This document shows, one piece after another, positions 1 through 10,523 of a stretch of DNA of 64,000 nt. The notes under the pieces were generated by a model that did not search any database, had not been told where the DNA came from, and saw only the letters and a list, made by a program, of their open reading frames with translations. The stretch is from assembly GCA_905250025.1 (NCBI GenBank), contig CAJNOJ010000201.1, forward strand, positions 62,001 to 126,000. Direction: 5' to 3'. The stretch is from Adineta ricciae (taxonomy: Eukaryota > Rotifera > Eurotatoria > Adinetida > Adinetidae). A program made the position numbers and the translations under genes. Position 1 is the stretch's first letter. The number at the start of each line of letters is the position of its first letter.

Positions 1-336
1 ATAGCAAGTCGAAATGAAAAGATTAAGACCGGTTAGTCAGAAGTACCGAAGAAGCATGACAACGTTTTTTTCTTCAAAGGTCATTGAAAATCGCTTTCTT
101 CAAGTGAGTTAATAATGAAATTAATTGTAAATTTAAAATAGAAAAACGAATGATTTATGTTCGTGACTTTTGTAGTAAAGATCAGTGTATAGTTTAATAT
201 CAATTGAATACGTGACATTTGTACGCCTCTTCTCTCTAAGAGACGAACGAACGTATGACACCTACGATCTCTTGCGAACGATGTCCTATTTTCTCTTTTA
301 CTTTTATTTCATAAGTAACAACAAGACAACGTTTTC

Positions 337-901
337 CTAAGAATTTTCGATTTCTTGAAATCTAAATACAAAACAAAATAAGAATGAAATATTCATCGAA
401 TCTGTCATTATGAATACATACGAGCATTTCGGACACAAATAGAAAACTGTTTGTCCTTCTACAATACACATGAAAAACATACACTTAGTCATTTGAATTC
501 AAATAACGAATAAATTACCATCAGCTGAACGTAATTGTCGCGTCGTAAACGCCATTTCGTCATTTCCACAACGTGGACATTTTCGTTGAATCTAATTTGT
601 CACATTCGTCTATGGATAAAGCCAACTTCCAAATCTACTTACCATTGTTCCTTCAATTGTATCTCCAGCATCCGATTCTTTTCTTTCATCACGAGTCGAT
701 CGAAAATCGACATGAACCGTCGATTGCGCCCCATGAAAAACTATTAAAACAATGTTCTTCCATCAAAATCAAAGATCGTTCCAAACCTGATATATCTTGA
801 ATTTTCCTACACAATAAACATTGAATCATCGATGAGCCATCCGGTAATGGTAAAATCGTTCCGCAAGCTGGACAAAAGTCTTGATCGAATGTGTTACTCA
901 T
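337..901 (-). CDS. POLR1H: RNA polymerase I subunit RPA12 (copy 1)
   Basis: Small zinc-ribbon subunit of nuclear RNA polymerase I, needed for rRNA transcription and RNA cleavage. I assemble five exons on the minus strand. The first (787-901) starts at ATG and carries the N-terminal zinc ribbon: FCPACG, then CLLCRK. A short GT-AG intron leads into the linker, and the next exon carries CPRCGNDEMAF and RQLRSAD. The fourth begins EGQTVFYLCPKCS. After a GTATGT donor, the last exon gives FQEIENS and a TAG stop at 337-339. The order CxxCG, RSADEGQTVFYxCxxC, FQExExS is diagnostic of RPA12/ZNRD1. The protein is about 120 residues, normal for the family. The exon junctions are my manual splicing; family assignment is firm. 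Confidence 0.88.
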
Positions 902-1054
902 CTAATGAAATAAAACATCTCTCCTAAAACTTGTCGTAAAGGCGTATTTGATCAGAAATTGAAACTCTAGTTTGGTTTTATTTTCGAGAATAAAAGAAAT
1001 ACATCATACATGTGCATGGAAAAAGAAAAATAGAATTCTGCTTGTTCGTTTTTC

Positions 1055-1861
1055 TCATGGACGAAAGAAGCGTTTTGCTGCTAGTCTCGCGGTTTTCTTC
1101 GTGCCGCCTTGTTTCGAATCTGCATTACCGCTTAACATATTTGGTAAAGTTTGCAATGTGCTTGAATTATTATTATTTTCATTATTATCACGACGACCTC
1201 CGCTCTGGGCTTGTAAATCAACAATTTTGATCATGGATAACATTTCTTTATCGTATTTATCTTGTTCGTCCAATGCTTTCTTCTTCTGTTCATTGGCTTT
1301 CGTTGCTTCGTATTTCAGCACATTCAGTAAAGCAGAACAGTTCTTACACCATTTGTCTAAAACGTCTTCCATGCGATCGAAGGCAACGGAATTAATATCA
1401 CGTGCAATCGCATATTCGACATTCAATCGTTCATTCAATTGGTCTAATTTGCCGCGAATGACTTGAGCATAGATTCCATCGATGATCAAATCTTCCAATT
1501 CACGCACGCTTTCGATCTGCAGTTGTTTCAATAAAAGTGTATAAGGTAATATACGAGCATGCACGGCAAGTGATGCCAATGTTAACAATTGTAATTTACG
1601 TCGTGCTAATGGAGACAATGTGATAAAACGATCGCGATTAGATTCATAATCCGACAAAGTACCATAGGCGAATAATTCTAATGTTGACAAAAGTTGGACA
1701 TGATCGGCGGTGAGTGATTTAACAAGTGGTTCGAGACGGAGAAATTCGTCGAAACCGAAGATATCCGGATGTTCGAGCACACGAGTGACTAAGTCAACGG
1801 CAGCTGAACCACGTACTGATTTCGCTAGTAAAAGAAACTGTTGAGCGGCCTGTGAGGACAT
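1055..1861 (-). CDS. COPS7: COP9 signalosome subunit 7 (copy 1)
   Basis: 268-residue intronless gene. CSN7 is a PCI-domain scaffold subunit of the COP9 signalosome, which removes NEDD8 from cullins and so controls cullin-RING ubiquitin ligases. The N-terminal part (about 1-165) is helical with the winged-helix end of a PCI domain (LEDLIIDGIYAQVIRGKLDQ). Next come a coiled-coil-like acidic/basic stretch and a low-complexity Asn/Ser tail ending in a basic KKTARLAAKRFF. Length and organisation match animal CSN7. The ATG is 110 bp from the ATG of the divergent small gene at 1972, so they probably share a promoter. The 52-kb copy differs by about half a dozen residues. Confidence 0.9.
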   Translation of the reverse strand: MSSQAAQQFLLLAKSVRGSAAVDLVTRVLEHPDIFGFDEFLRLEPLVKSLTADHVQLLSTLELFAYGTLSDYESNRDRFITLSPLARRKLQLLTLASLAVHARILPYTLLLKQLQIESVRELEDLIIDGIYAQVIRGKLDQLNERLNVEYAIARDINSVAFDRMEDVLDKWCKNCSALLNVLKYEATKANEQKKKALDEQDKYDKEMLSMIKIVDLQAQSGGRRDNNENNNNSSTLQTLPNMLSGNADSKQGGTKKTARLAAKRFFRP

Positions 1862-1971
1862 CTGAAATTTATATAGAGAGGACTAGACTATAGGAAAAGA
1901 AGAGAAAGAAGAAAATTCGCGATGTGTGTAACAACAATATATTCGTTCGTCGATTCTTCGCTCGGACGTGA
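1862..1971. promoter_or_regulatory. Short bidirectional intergenic promoter region
   Basis: Only 110 bp separate the divergent start codons of CSN7 (minus) and the coiled-coil gene (plus). The segment is a purine/pyrimidine-rich, TATA-poor sequence and is almost unchanged in the second copy (52794-52903). By position it must hold the 5' UTRs and core promoters of both genes. No specific factor site was identified. Confidence 0.45.
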
Positions 1972-2271
1972 ATGGCTGAATCATCAAGCGCGATTTTACA
2001 AAATACAGGCAACTGTAATTCAACGATTCGACAAGTTCTTGTCGATGTTGAACATCTCATGGATATGCTTCAAACTGAACTTCATCAAACCAAATCTGCG
2101 AAAATCTCCGAATCGTTATCTTCATCGATCACCATGACGAATGTAACAATAACAGATGAAAATGATCATCATCAACTTATTGAACATCTCCGTCACCGCA
2201 TTCTCCAACTAGAACATGAACGAAATGTTCTTCTAACTTCCTACGAACTACTGATCAAACTTCTGAAATGA
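1972..2271 (+). CDS. Small coiled-coil protein, unrecognised (copy 1)
   Basis: 99-residue intronless reading frame, conserved in the second copy with one residue changed (Ala to Ser). It is hydrophilic. The N-terminal heptad-like helix runs about residues 15-42 (IRQVLVDVEHLMDMLQTEL), followed by a Ser/Thr-rich linker and a second helix of about 67-99 (LIEHLRHRILQLEHERNVLL). No signal peptide or membrane segment is seen. It could be a small subunit of a coiled-coil complex, but I do not recognise the family. It is head-to-head with CSN7 and its 3' end converges on the TLS1 gene about 100 bp away. Confidence 0.6.
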   Translation: MAESSSAILQNTGNCNSTIRQVLVDVEHLMDMLQTELHQTKSAKISESLSSSITMTNVTITDENDHHQLIEHLRHRILQLEHERNVLLTSYELLIKLLK

Positions 2272-2374
2272 AACAAGAAACAAACTGATATGTATACTTT
2301 TTTTTAAACAACATTCCATTTGAAACGTTTCTTTCTCTCGCTCTTTTTTCGAAATATTTTACAAATAAACAATG

Positions 2375-3695
2375 TTATGCATGACGAATCTTGCAGTTCC
2401 GTAGTCCGTGAAGATTTTTGCGAAAGCGATCAAAGACAAAATCATCCGTCGCTGTTTCCGACAAAGGTTTTTCTGGGCCAGTATCTGTTTTCGGATCTAA
2501 ACAAAAGCATCATTCCATCTGAAAGGATTATCATCTATCACCATACCTCTTAACAGAGTCGGATGTTTTTCTTTGTTTCCAACAACAGGTTGAGATTTGA
2601 CAATGTCCTTTATTTGATTCTGTTTCAATTTTTTCGAATTTACACCATCTGCGCCATCGGTATTGACTAGAAAAGTAAAGATGATTACGATTGATGCTTT
2701 TCGTATTTTTACTTACATCGTTTGTGTTGTACAAAACTAATTGCAGTTGGTTTCGCTGGTGAAGCTGAATCATTGTCTGACAAAGTTATCGGTGATGATG
2801 TCTGGGCGATAACTGCAGCCAGTTTCTTTTCTATGCCCTTCTTATCGCGCATCGTTTGAATTAATTTACGCTTAGCTTTATCTGTTTCTTCGATGTTGCG
2901 AATTTTTTCTCTAAAGTAAAAAATTGAATTTCGTTACGTTGTCTCTAATCGATTTTGTACATACTCAACACCGATATCGACTTCTGGTATTCCACTCAAC
3001 ATTTGTTCTGAAAGCATCTCTTCAGATGCTTGTGTCGAATGATCAGTGATCAGATGTTTACTAACATGGAAAAGAGTATCTTCGGGCTTTTTCAGCGTGG
3101 CGAATACGGCTGTTAATTCGTTATTAGAAGCTGAATTAAATCCCGAAGATGAACTCGAGGATTTCTGCTGTATTTTAGTAAGTTGCTCTTCAATATAACG
3201 TTGCATTTCAGTATCTTCGTCGCGCGTATTGGTTTCTCGAGCAAAGTTGTCATTGATCGTACTCAAGTCTTTTGATCGTTGTTGTTGTTGTTGTTGTTTG
3301 ACCGTATTCATTTCGACAAGACCACCAGTTTTCATTTTGAAAGGATCATTTGACTACAAAACAAATTCATTGATCAACACTGAAGGAATAATCAGTGCTT
3401 ACATCGGTTTTCCTCGAAGAAAATATTGGGTTTGTTTGTTTTCCAAGAGCAAGTTCTTCGGCTGAGAGGCCATTTTTACGCTGTCGAAGCTTTTGAAGTA
3501 ATTTCAAATCTTCAATATTAGTTCTACGAGAGACAAACAAATATAAGGAAAACGATCGTCTCATATCAATTGTGCATACCCATTATCTGATTCTTGGTTT
3601 ATGTTCACTTCATTACTATCATCATCGTTCGGTCGGCTGTTATTATCGTCATCATCGCTATCCTGTCGTCGACGGATATGCGCTCTTCGAGACAT
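2375..3695 (-). CDS. C9orf78: C9orf78/TLS1 family spliceosomal protein (copy 1)
   Basis: Homologue of human C9orf78 (HCA59) and fission yeast Tls1, nuclear proteins that bind the spliceosomal helicase BRR2. Multi-exon on the minus strand. The first exon gives MSRRAHIRRRQDSDDD and an acidic stretch. The next gives the family segment with LRQRKNGLSAEELALG. A central exon (about 2934-3335) holds DPFKMKTGGLVEM, ARETNTRDEDTEMQRYIEEQL and EEMLSEQMLSGIPEVDIGVE. Later exons give REKIRNIEE, the conserved FVQHKR and, near the C-terminus, ATDDFVFDRFRK followed by a TAA at 2375-2377. These match the human motifs RRDEDADMMKYIE, MLSNQMLSGIPEVDLG and ATDDYHYEKFKK in order. A CAA run gives six Gln here but four in copy 2. 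Exact splice sites of the last two introns are manual estimates. Confidence 0.85.
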
Positions 3696-4406
3696 ATTTT
3701 TCACTGGAGTATAGATTATAATTGTAAAAACACAGATGAAATGAAGAAAGGTGTTTCCCTATAGGAGCAACTGTTCGTATTGAATGACATTTTCAACCAA
3801 TGGCAAACTTGTTCAATGACGTATAGTTACGTATGTCACTAGTGTACAGTCAACTTTTCACATCTGGTTATACAGAAATCAATTACTATTTTGTCATAAC
3901 AAAGTAAGAGTGCCTAGATCATTGATTAACAATGGCCTTCGAGTGTTTTGTTTGAAATATTTAAATGAATCTATTCATTCATTTTGCGATATATAAATAG
4001 AAAAAAAGAAAGTGTCAATTGCTCACCCTTGTAAATTCAATGAACTGAAAAATAACTATTGTTCCATTGATTTGTTGTAGCACTCGTTTTTCTTCTCTTT
4101 CTTCTTCTCTCATGCAAATTATACATGATCAATGACAATCGACATGCTTTCTGCGTTTAGACAAATGAACTAACACACAGTTGTCATCATAGGTTCAATT
4201 CATTTCTTATCTTTTCCACTTCATACTGTCCATTTTTATATGATTGAGGGAAGAAAAAAGACAACAAGACATTGACATCAAATATAGTTCAATCAATACA
4301 TGCACGAAAACGAGGTCAATATTCTATACACTTGACTGATTCTATTCAATCAGGAGATGTGATCTTATCGATAATTTTAATTTTCCCTGTTCGTTCGACC
4401 TTCATA
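3696..4406. other. Intergenic, nothing recognised
   Basis: AT-rich spacer between the 5' end of the TLS1 gene and the 3' end of the next minus-strand gene. It holds polypyrimidine tracts but no convincing reading frame, tRNA or repeat. It is conserved with scattered substitutions and small indels at 54628-55339. Confidence 0.6.
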
Positions 4407-5630
4407 TCATAATAGTTGATTTGAATGGGAAAGAGCCGGCATTAAACAGCGATTGAGTGACGTTAAGCGAGCACAATCTTTGATTTGTAAAGATGTTATA
4501 TGTTGAAATTGACAAGGATTCGATATGGATGATTTATTTACATGTTGTGGTAATTTCTTTCGATTTGTTAATATTGAACCACACGATGAACTGCGATTTG
4601 TGCTTTTAGAAAATAAATGCTTATATCGTGTATCATTCCGAATGGAGATGTAATAAGAAAAGAATTCTTTCGATGCTAATAGATTCGTGAAACGAAGTAC
4701 ACCAAGAGTGATCTTATCGGACAAACGAAATGTTATATGTTGTTCGCGAGCTTGCTTTACATCGCTGTGTCCATTGATGGTATCTTGCCAAATGGGAAAA
4801 CCGGAACCGTATTCGGCGAGAATTAACGACAAATGTGATTGACGTTTCGGATGATTACCAGAGTCGAGTAACCAAACAGGTGAGCCATACTGAAATAGGA
4901 TCCAGTCTTCTAGTTTGGCTAATCGTTCAGCGGTAGTGATGTACAATTCACAGAGACAACGACTGGCATAGACTTGTGTACCAATACTGCGAAAGGATGA
5001 TTCGATTCGAAGGACTTCATCGGGAGAGAGAAGCGTCGTTTGTGGACATTGATTGTCATTATCGAATTTCTTGTATGATAATGATTTACGCGACACTAAA
5101 ATCGAATTTATCACAAAGTTACTAATCCACGTTGCTCTCTCCTTAGTCTATTGCAACTTACAAGTTGATGTCATCGGCTTCAATTGATGTTCGTCTTCAT
5201 GTGTTAATCGATCGCAACTTTTAGCTCGTTGATCCGATCGTTTGTCCGGTGTTTCTTGAAGGAGGTCAGTAAAGCGTTTTTCAATTGTTTCAAGCTCTTC
5301 GCAACTAAGCCAACTTTCGTCTTTGTGATGATAGTCACTTTGCTGATTGTTGACTAATGGTGATACACGTGCGACAGGTGTTTGATAGATTCGACTGGTT
5401 TGATAAGGCAGTTGTTGAACCTTCAATGATTGCATTGAACGATAGTCTGGATTGTTTGATTTTGATACATGTAATGAGGAAGTCGCAGAACGAAGCGTCG
5501 TAAACGTTGAAGATGATGACGAAGAATAAATATTCGAATGAATATAGTAATTTGTAGATGATGTAGATGATGAAGCCGTTGATGATGATGACGAAGCTGC
5601 GGAGTAACGATTCAAAGATGTGTTTGGCAT
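4407..5630 (-). CDS. Conserved unknown protein with one 66-nt intron (copy 1)
   Basis: Two exons (5162-5630 and 4407-5095) give about 385 residues. The first 70 residues are a Ser/Tyr-rich low-complexity stretch. After the intron a compact folded region follows: FRSIGTQVYASRCLCELY, RLAKLEDWILFQYGSPVWLL, ILAEYGSGFPIWQDTI, ITFRLSDKITLGVLRF. The alternating hydrophobic pattern resembles a small beta-rich (PH- or WH1-like) domain, but I cannot name the family. In this copy the 66-nt stretch between exons has a perfect GTAAGT donor, a TTTTAG acceptor and an in-frame TAG, so it must be spliced. The start is the ATG at 5628-5630 (MPNTSLN). Confidence 0.7.
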
Positions 5631-6807
5631 TGTTTTAAGCACCAAAGAAAACAATTGATACAATGATTTGTTTGTTGCAGCGAACAGTGAGATAGTCTAA
5701 GAGAAGTTAGAAAAGATCTTGTATAATCACTGACTGATCAACCATCTATGAGAATATATTTGTTGTTGCACTTGTTCTTCTTCTTCTTCTCCTTCCCTTT
5801 CTCTCTTTCTCTCTCTTAATTGTTGTTTGAAAAGATGACCAAGGCGTAGATGTATGTCAACATGCTATACTAGCAATAGCGAAGCGTTCGATTGCAGTGA
5901 CAAGCAGAGGAGAAGAACACAACAAAATAAAGAAAAGAAAGAGAGCGAGCAGAGTATCAAGTATTTATCACAGGAAATTCTTTCGGTGAATGGTAGAAAG
6001 AAGACGTAGACAATTTCATACGTTTGTTATCACTTGAAGGAAGATATAGGTGAAATGTATAATCAATCGAAAATAGCGTGAACAAATATATCATCTAGGT
6101 CACTTTCAATTATGTCGATGTGTAATGTTACACTCGAGATGATATCCGACAAACGTGTACATCTACACGCACAATTTCACTTAATCATGTCAAGTTGAAA
6201 ACATGAATGCAGACTTATTAATAACTTCGATCGAGATCGAACACGTATACGAAAACAAACGTCTCTCAACTCATATAGATATATTCGTCGCGCTCCTGGT
6301 CTAAGATGACATCATCCTACCAGCAAACAATCAATTCATTAGTATCCATCTACTCTTTCCAAACATACTAGCTGTCTTTATGTAATACTGAGCTGATCAT
6401 TAGTAGCCCTTGTTTCTATTATCTCTTGCGTCTGTCTGGACATCCTCTTCTTTGATTATATTACTTCTCGATTACGTAGACATGTGCTGATTTAATAATG
6501 TCCTATTCGTTGTATCATCTTTCTCTTTACATATAGATATGTTTCATTTTCATCTTCCTACCTGTCTGCTCTTTGGCCATGTAGATACATCATTGTCATA
6601 TATTGACGTAAAACTAAGATTTGTCTGACCTTTTCTCTATGGATGATCTTATCTTTTCCGCTATTATGATCAAACGCTTCATTTTCAATCACGATCTATT
6701 ACGTAGAGATACAAGTTTTCGTAATTAAAATATTCAATTTATTGCAACAAAACAATTTACATAACAAATGCCAAAGTATCTTTTATGCACAGTTCGTATG
6801 ATAGTCA
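5631..6807. other. Long intergenic region, no gene seen
   Basis: About 1.2 kb upstream of the unknown gene at 4407-5630 and downstream of the one at 6808. It contains CT-rich microsatellite-like tracts near 5770-5820 and many short stop-interrupted frames. It is well conserved in the second copy (56564-57733), but with more indels than the coding parts. It probably contains the promoter of the 4407-5630 gene. No RNA gene was recognised. Confidence 0.5.
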
Positions 6808-7485
6808 TCACACTGAAAATTCATTATTTTCGTCGTCGCTAGCATCATTGGTCGGCTTCGGACGCTGCACTTGCGTTGAACGAGTAGTCAGAGAAGTTCG
6901 ACGCCGACGAACGCTCTGCTGGTAACTAGAAACAGGCATAGACGGATTATTTTCGAGCGGAGAGCTGCCAAACTTACTTGCTATGCGAATGTTCGCGATT
7001 CACTGGACGACAACGACGACGATCGTAAAGATTATCTGTAGGTGAAACTTTTTGACGTCGTACTACTGGAGGTGGTACCAATTCACTGTCATCACGCACT
7101 GTTAGGACTGAAGAGAAGCAACGAGATAGGAATATGATCGAGATTGCAAGGGATTACTTACTTGTTTGCGTTCCTGTTGATGATCGTTTCGCATCTGAAA
7201 GAAGCCGACTATGTTCGACTTTCGGGAGCAGAAAAATGATCTTACCGGTGCCGCACAATAGTTTATTCCAGAATCCAGTTTTGGACTTTTCTGTTTTATT
7301 CCTTGTAGTTTGAATAGTAAAATTGCTGTTGAAATATGCCTGGAAAGAAAGATTGTCTTCATTGAATCGATCTAGCTCATTTATTCACTTACTTGATTGA
7401 TATAGAGTTTATCAAAGTAGATCCCTGCATCGGCGAGGGATCGTCGAATGGTGGCCATATCGTCAGTAGGTATATTTCGAGTCAT
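6808..7485 (-). CDS. Multi-exon gene of unknown function (copy 1)
   Basis: At least five small exons on the minus strand. The first shown starts at ATG 7485 (MTRNIPTDDMATIRRSLAD, then AGIYFDKLYINQ). Next come an exon with NSNFTIQTTRNKTEKSK and GFWNKLLCGT, a short exon (AKRSSTGTQT), one giving VRDDSELVPPPVVRRQKV and DNLYDRRRCRPVN, and a last exon ending in an acidic ASDDENNEFSV and TGA. All introns have GT-AG ends. A potential in-frame extension upstream of the ATG (ERHNWQFIRDRKYKL) follows a good acceptor, so a further 5' exon may exist between 7566 and 7733, though I could not find its start codon. Basic C-terminus. I do not recognise the family. Confidence 0.55.
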
Positions 7486-7733
7486 GTTGATTGTGATGAA
7501 ATTCGATGGCGTCAGTGATAATTTATATTTTCTGTCTCTGATGAATTGCCAATTATGACGCTCCTAATTGATGAGATGATCGGTAATGAAAACATATCAA
7601 TTAAAGAAATCAATGATTGTGTTCATTTATATCTTCAAAGGGGCGAATTTTATTTGAAATGTAGAGAGAAAAAATATTGAAATGAAGTCATGTGGTTGCA
7701 CTAAGCTTTTACAATTGTGAATGAAAGAATCTA

Positions 7734-9087
7734 CTACTGACTGGCACTTTTAACGTATTCAACCCGATACAAACGTCCATTTCCGTCTTCACTGAATAGT
7801 AAACTACCATCGTTCATTTCTAATAGGCCAACAGGTCGACCAAACGTTGTTGGGCCTTGTGGATCGATGAGAAATCCTTTCAAGAATTCTTCATAGTAAC
7901 CAAGTGGACGATTGTCATCACCGAATGGAATAAAAGCAAGCTTATAGCCCGTACCAGCGTGTCGATTCCATGAGCCGTGAAAAGCAACAAAGGCGCCGTT
8001 TTGGTAATGGCTTGGAAATTGAGTACCACGATAGAATTGCATATCGAGAGCAGCCGAATGAGCTTGAAAGAGAACATCTGGTGTTCGTGTGCGTTCAACT
8101 AGATCTGGGCGTTCGCTTGTACCATTGGGAAAGCGTCGTCGTGGATCAACATTTTTTGGCGATAGATAGGCTAAAAAAAACGCATCAGTGAAACAGTGAA
8201 GAACGAATGAAGGTTCACTATTTACCGAATGGCCATCCGTAGAACTCATCTTTTTGGATTCTGGTGAAGTAGTCTGGTACAAGGTCGTCACCGATTTCAT
8301 CGCGTTCTTGAACCGCAACATAGAGATCGCCACTTTTGGGATGAAAATCAATACCAACTGGATTACGTAAACCCCAAGCGAATGTTGCGTTGTTTGTACC
8401 GTCCAAGTCCACGACTTGAACAGATGCTCGCGATGGATATTCGATGTCAACATTGCTACCAGAACCAACTGTGACAAATAATCGATCGCCATTTGGTGAG
8501 ACGATTAAACTGCGTGTCCAGTGATAAGTACTTTGATATGTGATGAGAACTTGTCCAGTTCCTTTCAATCTTTTATCACCAGTTTTGTATGGATAACGAC
8601 GAAGTTCACCAGCATTGGCAACATAGAACCAGCCCTTAAAAGCAGAGACGGTTTTCAACTGAATCTCAAGTGATACTACGGAACTCACCTCAGTAAAGGC
8701 CATACCGAAAGCTTGTGCAACACCGTTTGAAGAATCAGCAAACACTGATGTCTCATCGCCACTCAGAATCGATATACGATTACCGCGCATTTCTGTCACA
8801 AGAATTTCGCCTGTTGGAGTGTAGATCAGTTGTCTTGGGGTATTCAAACCGTCGCGAAAGATTGTTACGCGAAAATTAGTATCGGGAACGAGTAATGTTG
8901 CATTGCTCGGTACGGCAACAACAATTGCGGGTTTTGTAGCAGATGATGTTTTGTATGGCGGTGGAAGATCATCCAAAGTGATACGTATCGGTTCTGGTTT
9001 GAATGGTTGCACAGGAACTACAGGTGCATCTTTCGTCGATACGAAATACACCGAACTAACCAAGAAAAGAATAAAAGCAGAGTACAT
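7734..9087 (-). CDS. Secreted glucose/sorbosone dehydrogenase-like protein (copy 1)
   Basis: Three exons (8689-9087, 8226-8634, 7734-8170) give 414 residues with lengths that stay in frame. The N-terminus MYSAFILFLVSSVYFVS is a clear signal peptide, so the protein is probably secreted. The rest is a six-bladed beta-propeller of the PQQ-dependent soluble glucose/L-sorbosone dehydrogenase family: LNTPRQLIYTPTGEILVTE, STYHWTRSLIVSPNGDRLFV, WGLRNPVGIDFHPKSGDLYV, RDEIGDDLVPDYFTRI, GAFVAFHGSWNR, TTFGRPVGLLEM. Family members oxidise sugars outside the cell with PQQ. Whether PQQ is the cofactor here is unknown. This subtype is most familiar from bacteria and fungi, so horizontal origin is plausible, although the gene now has introns. 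Confidence 0.82.
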
Positions 9088-9507
9088 ATTCGATTGCCGA
9101 AATGAAAGACTATATACGGCTTTTTCATTGGTCTTATATACAATCGTACGGTTAATCACATTGTGAGAAGATATATATAACTTTGTAATACTTATTTAAG
9201 ACTTACCGGAATCAATAATGCAATAAACAAGAAACTCGATACATATGTAGTTTATCACGATGACAAAGTAAAAAACCGAATTTGATTGTTAAATTGAAGA
9301 CTAGACGAATTGAATGATGATGGAATAACGATATTCTCAATTATTATATGACTTTCATCGGATTCGAAAAAACAATCTCGGAGATAGTCAGGTGGCGACC
9401 TCTGTTTGAGAAATGTGTTCATTTCTAATGAAGATGTTCAAGGAATTTCATTATTAGTCTTATTGAGTAGATTGCTCATCCTAATCGATTTCAACGAGAT
9501 CACAGAT

Positions 9508-9716
9508 ATGTCTGACTTTCGTCACGAAATAATTCATAGTAGTGGTACGTATTCAAATCGTCCAAGATGGTTGTCAGCTCTTAAGGGTAAAACCAGAAAA
9601 ATCAACAATAATAACAAAAAACAACTGAGAAGTTTTCCGTTTGTTTGTCTCAGCGAAGATGAAAAAAAAACTAAGTTGCATTGAGTTCACGTTCTTAATT
9701 TTCTCTAGATTCATAA
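9508..9716 (+). promoter_or_regulatory. Spliced upstream ORF in the 5' UTR of ATP synthase c (copy 1)
   Basis: An ATG at 9508 opens MSDFRHEIIHSSGTYSNRPR, then WLSALK. A GTAAAA donor follows at 9587, and after the TTCTCTAG acceptor (9708) a stop occurs at 9714-9716, 34 bp before the ATP synthase c start. In the second copy (from 60429) this stretch has only one base difference, while the sequence around it differs more. It may be a translated upstream ORF that limits translation of the main gene, or simply a conserved noncoding first exon. Transcript structure is inferred. Confidence 0.35.
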
Positions 9717-9749
9717 CTTTTCAGAACCGAATCTTTAGCTCATTACCAA

Positions 9750-10194
9750 ATGGCTTCACTTGCACGTTTTTCATTAACATCATCATCGGCTTTATGTCGT
9801 TTATTGATCAGTCGTAACGCTGGTCTTGTCCAACAACATTTACCCTCGATGATTATTCCAACTGCTACACAACAACGATCAATTACCACTACACCCATCC
9901 GTCGTGATATTGATTCAGCAGCTAAATACATCGGAGCCGGTGCTGCTACTGTCGGTGTAGCTGGTGCTGGTGCAGGTAAGTGTGATGCTCAGTTACGTCG
10001 AACAGAAAGTACAGAGCATCGTTTTTCTTCTTTTAGGTATTGGAACAGTATTCGGTTCACTTGTAGTAGCCTATGCCCGAAATCCAAGTTTAAAACAACA
10101 ACTCTTCTCCTATGCTATCTTGGGTTTTGCTTTATCCGAGGCTATGGGTCTCTTCTGTCTTATGATGGCTTTCATGTTATTGTTTGCTTTCTAG
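9750..10194 (+). CDS. ATP5MC: Mitochondrial ATP synthase Fo subunit c (copy 1)
   Basis: Two exons (9750-9975 and 10037-10194) give 127 residues. The N-terminal 50 or so residues form a mitochondrial targeting peptide rich in Arg/Ser ([19 protein letters not shown]). The mature proteolipid is two membrane helices: [20 protein letters not shown] with the GxGxG packing motif, and [20 protein letters not shown]. The proton-binding Glu lies in [10 protein letters not shown]. The polar loop ARNPSLKQQ is the F1-binding turn. It forms the rotating c-ring of complex V. The 61-nt intron follows the GAG-rich first helix. Both copies encode the same mature protein. Confidence 0.97.
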
Positions 10195-10523
10195 ACAATT
10201 CTTGATTCAATTTTCTACTTCCCGTACATACAAGAACATTTAGGCGAACTTTTTCGTTCTATATACCCATCCTGATTCCTTTCTAATCATTAAACAGTAG
10301 CCTATTGATCTTGTTAGTCCTAGACTTATATTTGTCACCAAAACCGTCGTGATTGTTTGTCTTCTTTCTTTTTTTTTATGCTAAACTCTTTTTTGCTTGG
10401 TCAACTTTGAAATAAATTCAAAAGAGATGAGACAGACTATCTGCTGATAAAAATATTTTCACTAGAGTATAACAAATAGAAAAATATTCATCAGAACTAA
10501 AAAAAGAAATCAACGAATTGCTT

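Noticed and set aside
972-1466. 164-residue plus-strand frame opposite CSN7
   Set aside because: It is the antisense shadow of the CSN7 coding region; the shorter counterpart in copy 2 shows it is not conserved as a protein.
9743-9931. Minus-strand frame under ATP synthase c exon 1
   Set aside because: Antisense shadow of a strongly supported coding exon.
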